DNA from: Desulfurococcales archaeon
GTDB taxonomy: Archaea; Thermoproteota; Thermoprotei_A; Sulfolobales; Desulfurococcaceae
Length of the DNA: 15,452 nt
Reading direction: 5' to 3'
NCBI GenBank assembly: GCA_027064845.1
Contig: JAMOPC010000131.1
Coordinates: 1 to 15,452 of the forward strand
The position numbers and the translations under genes are program-made. Each line of letters begins with the position of its first letter. Position 1 is the first letter of the stretch. Under the pieces are notes generated by a model. That model made no database searches and was not told where the DNA came from. It was given only the letters and a program-made list of their open reading frames with translations. This document shows positions 14,480-15,452 of the stretch, piece by piece.

Positions 14480-14571
14480 GGGCCCGTGGCCTAGCCTGGA
14501 TAGGGCGCCGGCCTTCTAGGCCGAGAGGCGGGGACAGCCGGAGACCCGGGGTTCGAATCCCCGCGGGCCCG
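14480..14571 (+). tRNA. tRNA-Arg (anticodon TCT) with a 17-nt intron
   Basis: Folds as a full cloverleaf. The acceptor GGGCCCG (14480-14486) pairs with CGGGCCC (14564-14570), with discriminator G14571 and no encoded CCA. The D stem is GCCT/GGGC (last pair U-G). The anticodon stem CCGGC (14508-14512) pairs with GCCGG (14537-14541), and the anticodon TCT is at 14515-14517. The T arm is CGGGG-TTCGAAT-CCCCG. The uninterrupted anticodon stem forms only if 14519-14535 is removed, which leaves A37 joined to A38, the canonical archaeal intron site. The mature length is 75 nt. It reads AGA, the favoured arginine codon in this A+T-rich window. The gene follows alaS by 40 bp. Confidence 0.96.
14519..14535 (+). 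other. tRNA-Arg intron with bulge-helix-bulge splice motif
   Basis: The 17-nt intron between positions 37 and 38 folds as a full bulge-helix-bulge. The central 4-bp helix is CTTC (14513-14516) with GGGG (14530-14533), including two G-U pairs. The 5' bulge is TA^G (14517-14519) and the 3' bulge AC^A (14534-14536), each cut after its second base. The inner stem GCC/GGC is closed by a GAGA (GNRA) tetraloop (14523-14526). This is the substrate of the archaeal tRNA-splicing endonuclease. Confidence 0.9.
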
Positions 14572-14572
14572 C

Positions 14573-14587
14573 TGTTCTTTTTATCTT
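14573..14587 (+). terminator. T-rich terminator after tRNA-Arg
   Basis: TGTTCTTTTTATCTT immediately follows the tRNA discriminator base and fits archaeal T-run termination. Confidence 0.45.
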
Positions 14588-14645
14588 CAATAAAACAAAA
14601 TTATACTAGGTACGAAGTAGATTTCATGGCTATGATGTTTTGGAG

Positions 14646-14705
14646 GGAAATGATGTAGGAATGTCACGGGTCTGAATGGTGATGAACGGGCTATAGACTG
14701 ATTCT
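14646..14705 (+). ncRNA. Probable C/D-box guide sRNA (double guide)
   Basis: The elements are in the correct order and spacing for an archaeal C/D sRNA. C box is ATGATGT (14650-14656, last base off consensus), D' is CTGA (14672-14675), C' is a perfect GTGATGA (14679-14685) and D is CTGA (14698-14701). The guides are 15 nt (14657-14671) and 12 nt (14686-14697), and the D'-C' spacer is 3 nt. A 4-bp terminal stem GGAA/TTCT (14646-14649 with 14702-14705, one G-U) closes the k-turn. By the five-upstream rule the bases opposite C14667 (a target G) and A14693 (a target U) would be 2'-O-methylated. Such RNAs act with L7Ae, Nop5 and fibrillarin. The target RNAs could not be identified here. ATTATAC at about 14600-14606 is a possible promoter. 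Confidence 0.72.
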
Positions 14706-14721
14706 GTGCATGGTGCCGGGA

Positions 14722-15452
14722 TTGAATTGGAAAGGCGTGCTTAAAGTAATTGGTTCGCTTGAAATCGTTGTTGGTTTATTAATGTTAAGTGTTCCTTTTA
14801 TTGATGTATTAACGTTTAAACCAATTACTCTGAGTTTTCTTTTGACATCAATAATATTGCTTATTGTAGGATATTATTTACAAAGAATCGAAGCTCAAGA
14901 AATTGGTTTATTGGAAGGCATTATAACGACAAGTATAGCATGGCCTCTTATATCGTTTGAAGCATCTATTCCGCTAATGACTAGTTTGAATATAAGCTTT
15001 GTGGATGCATGGTTTGAGTCTATTTCCGGATTTACTGGTACTGGCTTCACTGTTCTCACAGGTATAGATTATATGAAGCCCTCAATAGTTACTTGGCGTA
15101 GTATTATGCAGTGGACAGGTGAATTAGGTGTTGTTGTCTTTGCGATGGTTTTGTTCCCATATTTTTACAAGTTGGGTGCGTCAGCTTATGGTATAGAGCG
15201 TCCTATTAAAATAGATGCGTCCTTCTATATGACAGCTAGAAGACTCATTAGAATATATTTAATTCTTACAGTTGCAGGGATCATAGCATATGTTTATTCC
15301 GGAATGAATTTTTATGAGGCGTTTAACCACGTATTAACCACTGTAGCCACTGGTGGTATGTCAACATATGATGCTGGTTATCAAGTTATCTTCAATAGAG
15401 CGCCTCTCACATACATACCTGTCTTGATTTTCATGTTTCTAGGTGGTATGAA
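14722..15452 (+). CDS. trkH: TrkH/KtrB-type potassium transporter, membrane subunit (partial, runs off the window)
   Basis: Integral membrane K+ transporter related to TrkH/KtrB; the visible part is 243 codons of a protein usually of 450-500 aa. From TTG 14722 the N-terminus is MNWKGVLKVIGSLEIVVGLL, followed by several hydrophobic helices. The first selectivity P-loop ESISGFTGTGFTVLT is at 99-113 and the second, FNHVLTTVATGGMSTYD, at 201-217. An in-frame ATG at 14710 is possible. TTG 14722 is preferred because GGTG (14712-14715) lies 6 nt before it, matching the spacing of other starts in this window. A TrkA/RCK regulatory partner would be expected outside the window. The 3' end is missing only because the window stops. 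Confidence 0.93.
   Translation, partial: MNWKGVLKVIGSLEIVVGLLMLSVPFIDVLTFKPITLSFLLTSIILLIVGYYLQRIEAQEIGLLEGIITTSIAWPLISFEASIPLMTSLNISFVDAWFESISGFTGTGFTVLTGIDYMKPSIVTWRSIMQWTGELGVVVFAMVLFPYFYKLGASAYGIERPIKIDASFYMTARRLIRIYLILTVAGIIAYVYSGMNFYEAFNHVLTTVATGGMSTYDAGYQVIFNRAPLTYIPVLIFMFLGGM

Noticed and set aside
14511..14523. Hairpin GGCC-TTCTA-GGCC as the true anticodon stem-loop of the tRNA
   Set aside because: It gives a 5-nt loop, a C-A mismatch at the stem base and a tRNA with an oversized variable region; removing the 17-nt intron gives a perfect cloverleaf.
1..15452. CRISPR arrays, insertion sequences, integrases or defence genes
   Set aside because: No regularly spaced repeats, transposase motifs or nuclease/helicase defence domains were seen; the window is core housekeeping DNA.

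Overview
The window looks like chromosomal DNA of an anaerobic, hyperthermophilic crenarchaeon, most likely Desulfurococcales and close to Staphylothermus. The genus is an inference from protein style and gene order; no database was searched. Supporting signs are A+T-rich DNA, archaeal/eukaryotic-type ribosomal proteins (S19e, L31e, L39e, LX), aIF6, PDCD5, prefoldin, Spt5-type NusG, Nep1 and RNase P Rpp21. A tRNA with a bulge-helix-bulge intron, a C/D-box guide RNA candidate and GGTG-type Shine-Dalgarno (SD) sites also fit.

Layout. (1) 19-2811, minus strand: the class III anaerobic ribonucleotide reductase pair, activase (nrdG) and reductase (nrdD), each with its own TATA-like element. (2) 2991-3686, minus: Nep1 rRNA methyltransferase, divergent from (3). 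(3) 3785-5755, plus: Rpp21, CRM/YhbY protein, S19e, PDCD5-like protein, L39e, L31e. (4) 5838-11506, plus: aIF6, LX, prefoldin alpha, FtsY, SecE, NusG/Spt5, L11, L1, L10, L12. This translation, protein-targeting and transcription-elongation cluster ends in the ribosomal stalk genes. (5) 11695-14439: alanyl-tRNA synthetase. (6) 14480-14571: intron-containing tRNA-Arg(TCT). (7) 14646-14705: probable C/D-box sRNA. (8) 14722 to the right edge: a TrkH-type potassium transporter, cut by the window end. No gene-free stretch exceeds about 300 bases.

How the genes work together. Regions 3-7 are almost entirely about making and using ribosomes: rRNA and tRNA processing, ribosomal proteins, subunit anti-association (aIF6), the GTPase-recruiting stalk (L10/L12), nascent-chain targeting (FtsY, SecE), elongation (NusG) and tRNA charging.

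Most notable observations. L12 is intact but has no ATG, GTG or TTG. Its conserved first residue is encoded by ATC, placed exactly 6 nt after a strong SD. The nrdG activase similarly has conserved-looking coding sequence upstream of its first ATG, with an ACG 6 nt after a GGGTGA SD as the best start. The last 34 codons of L10 and L12 are identical over 105 bp, including synonymous positions, which points to gene conversion. The tRNA-Arg carries a 17-nt intron with a full bulge-helix-bulge fold. A compact double-guide C/D sRNA candidate lies just upstream of trkH.
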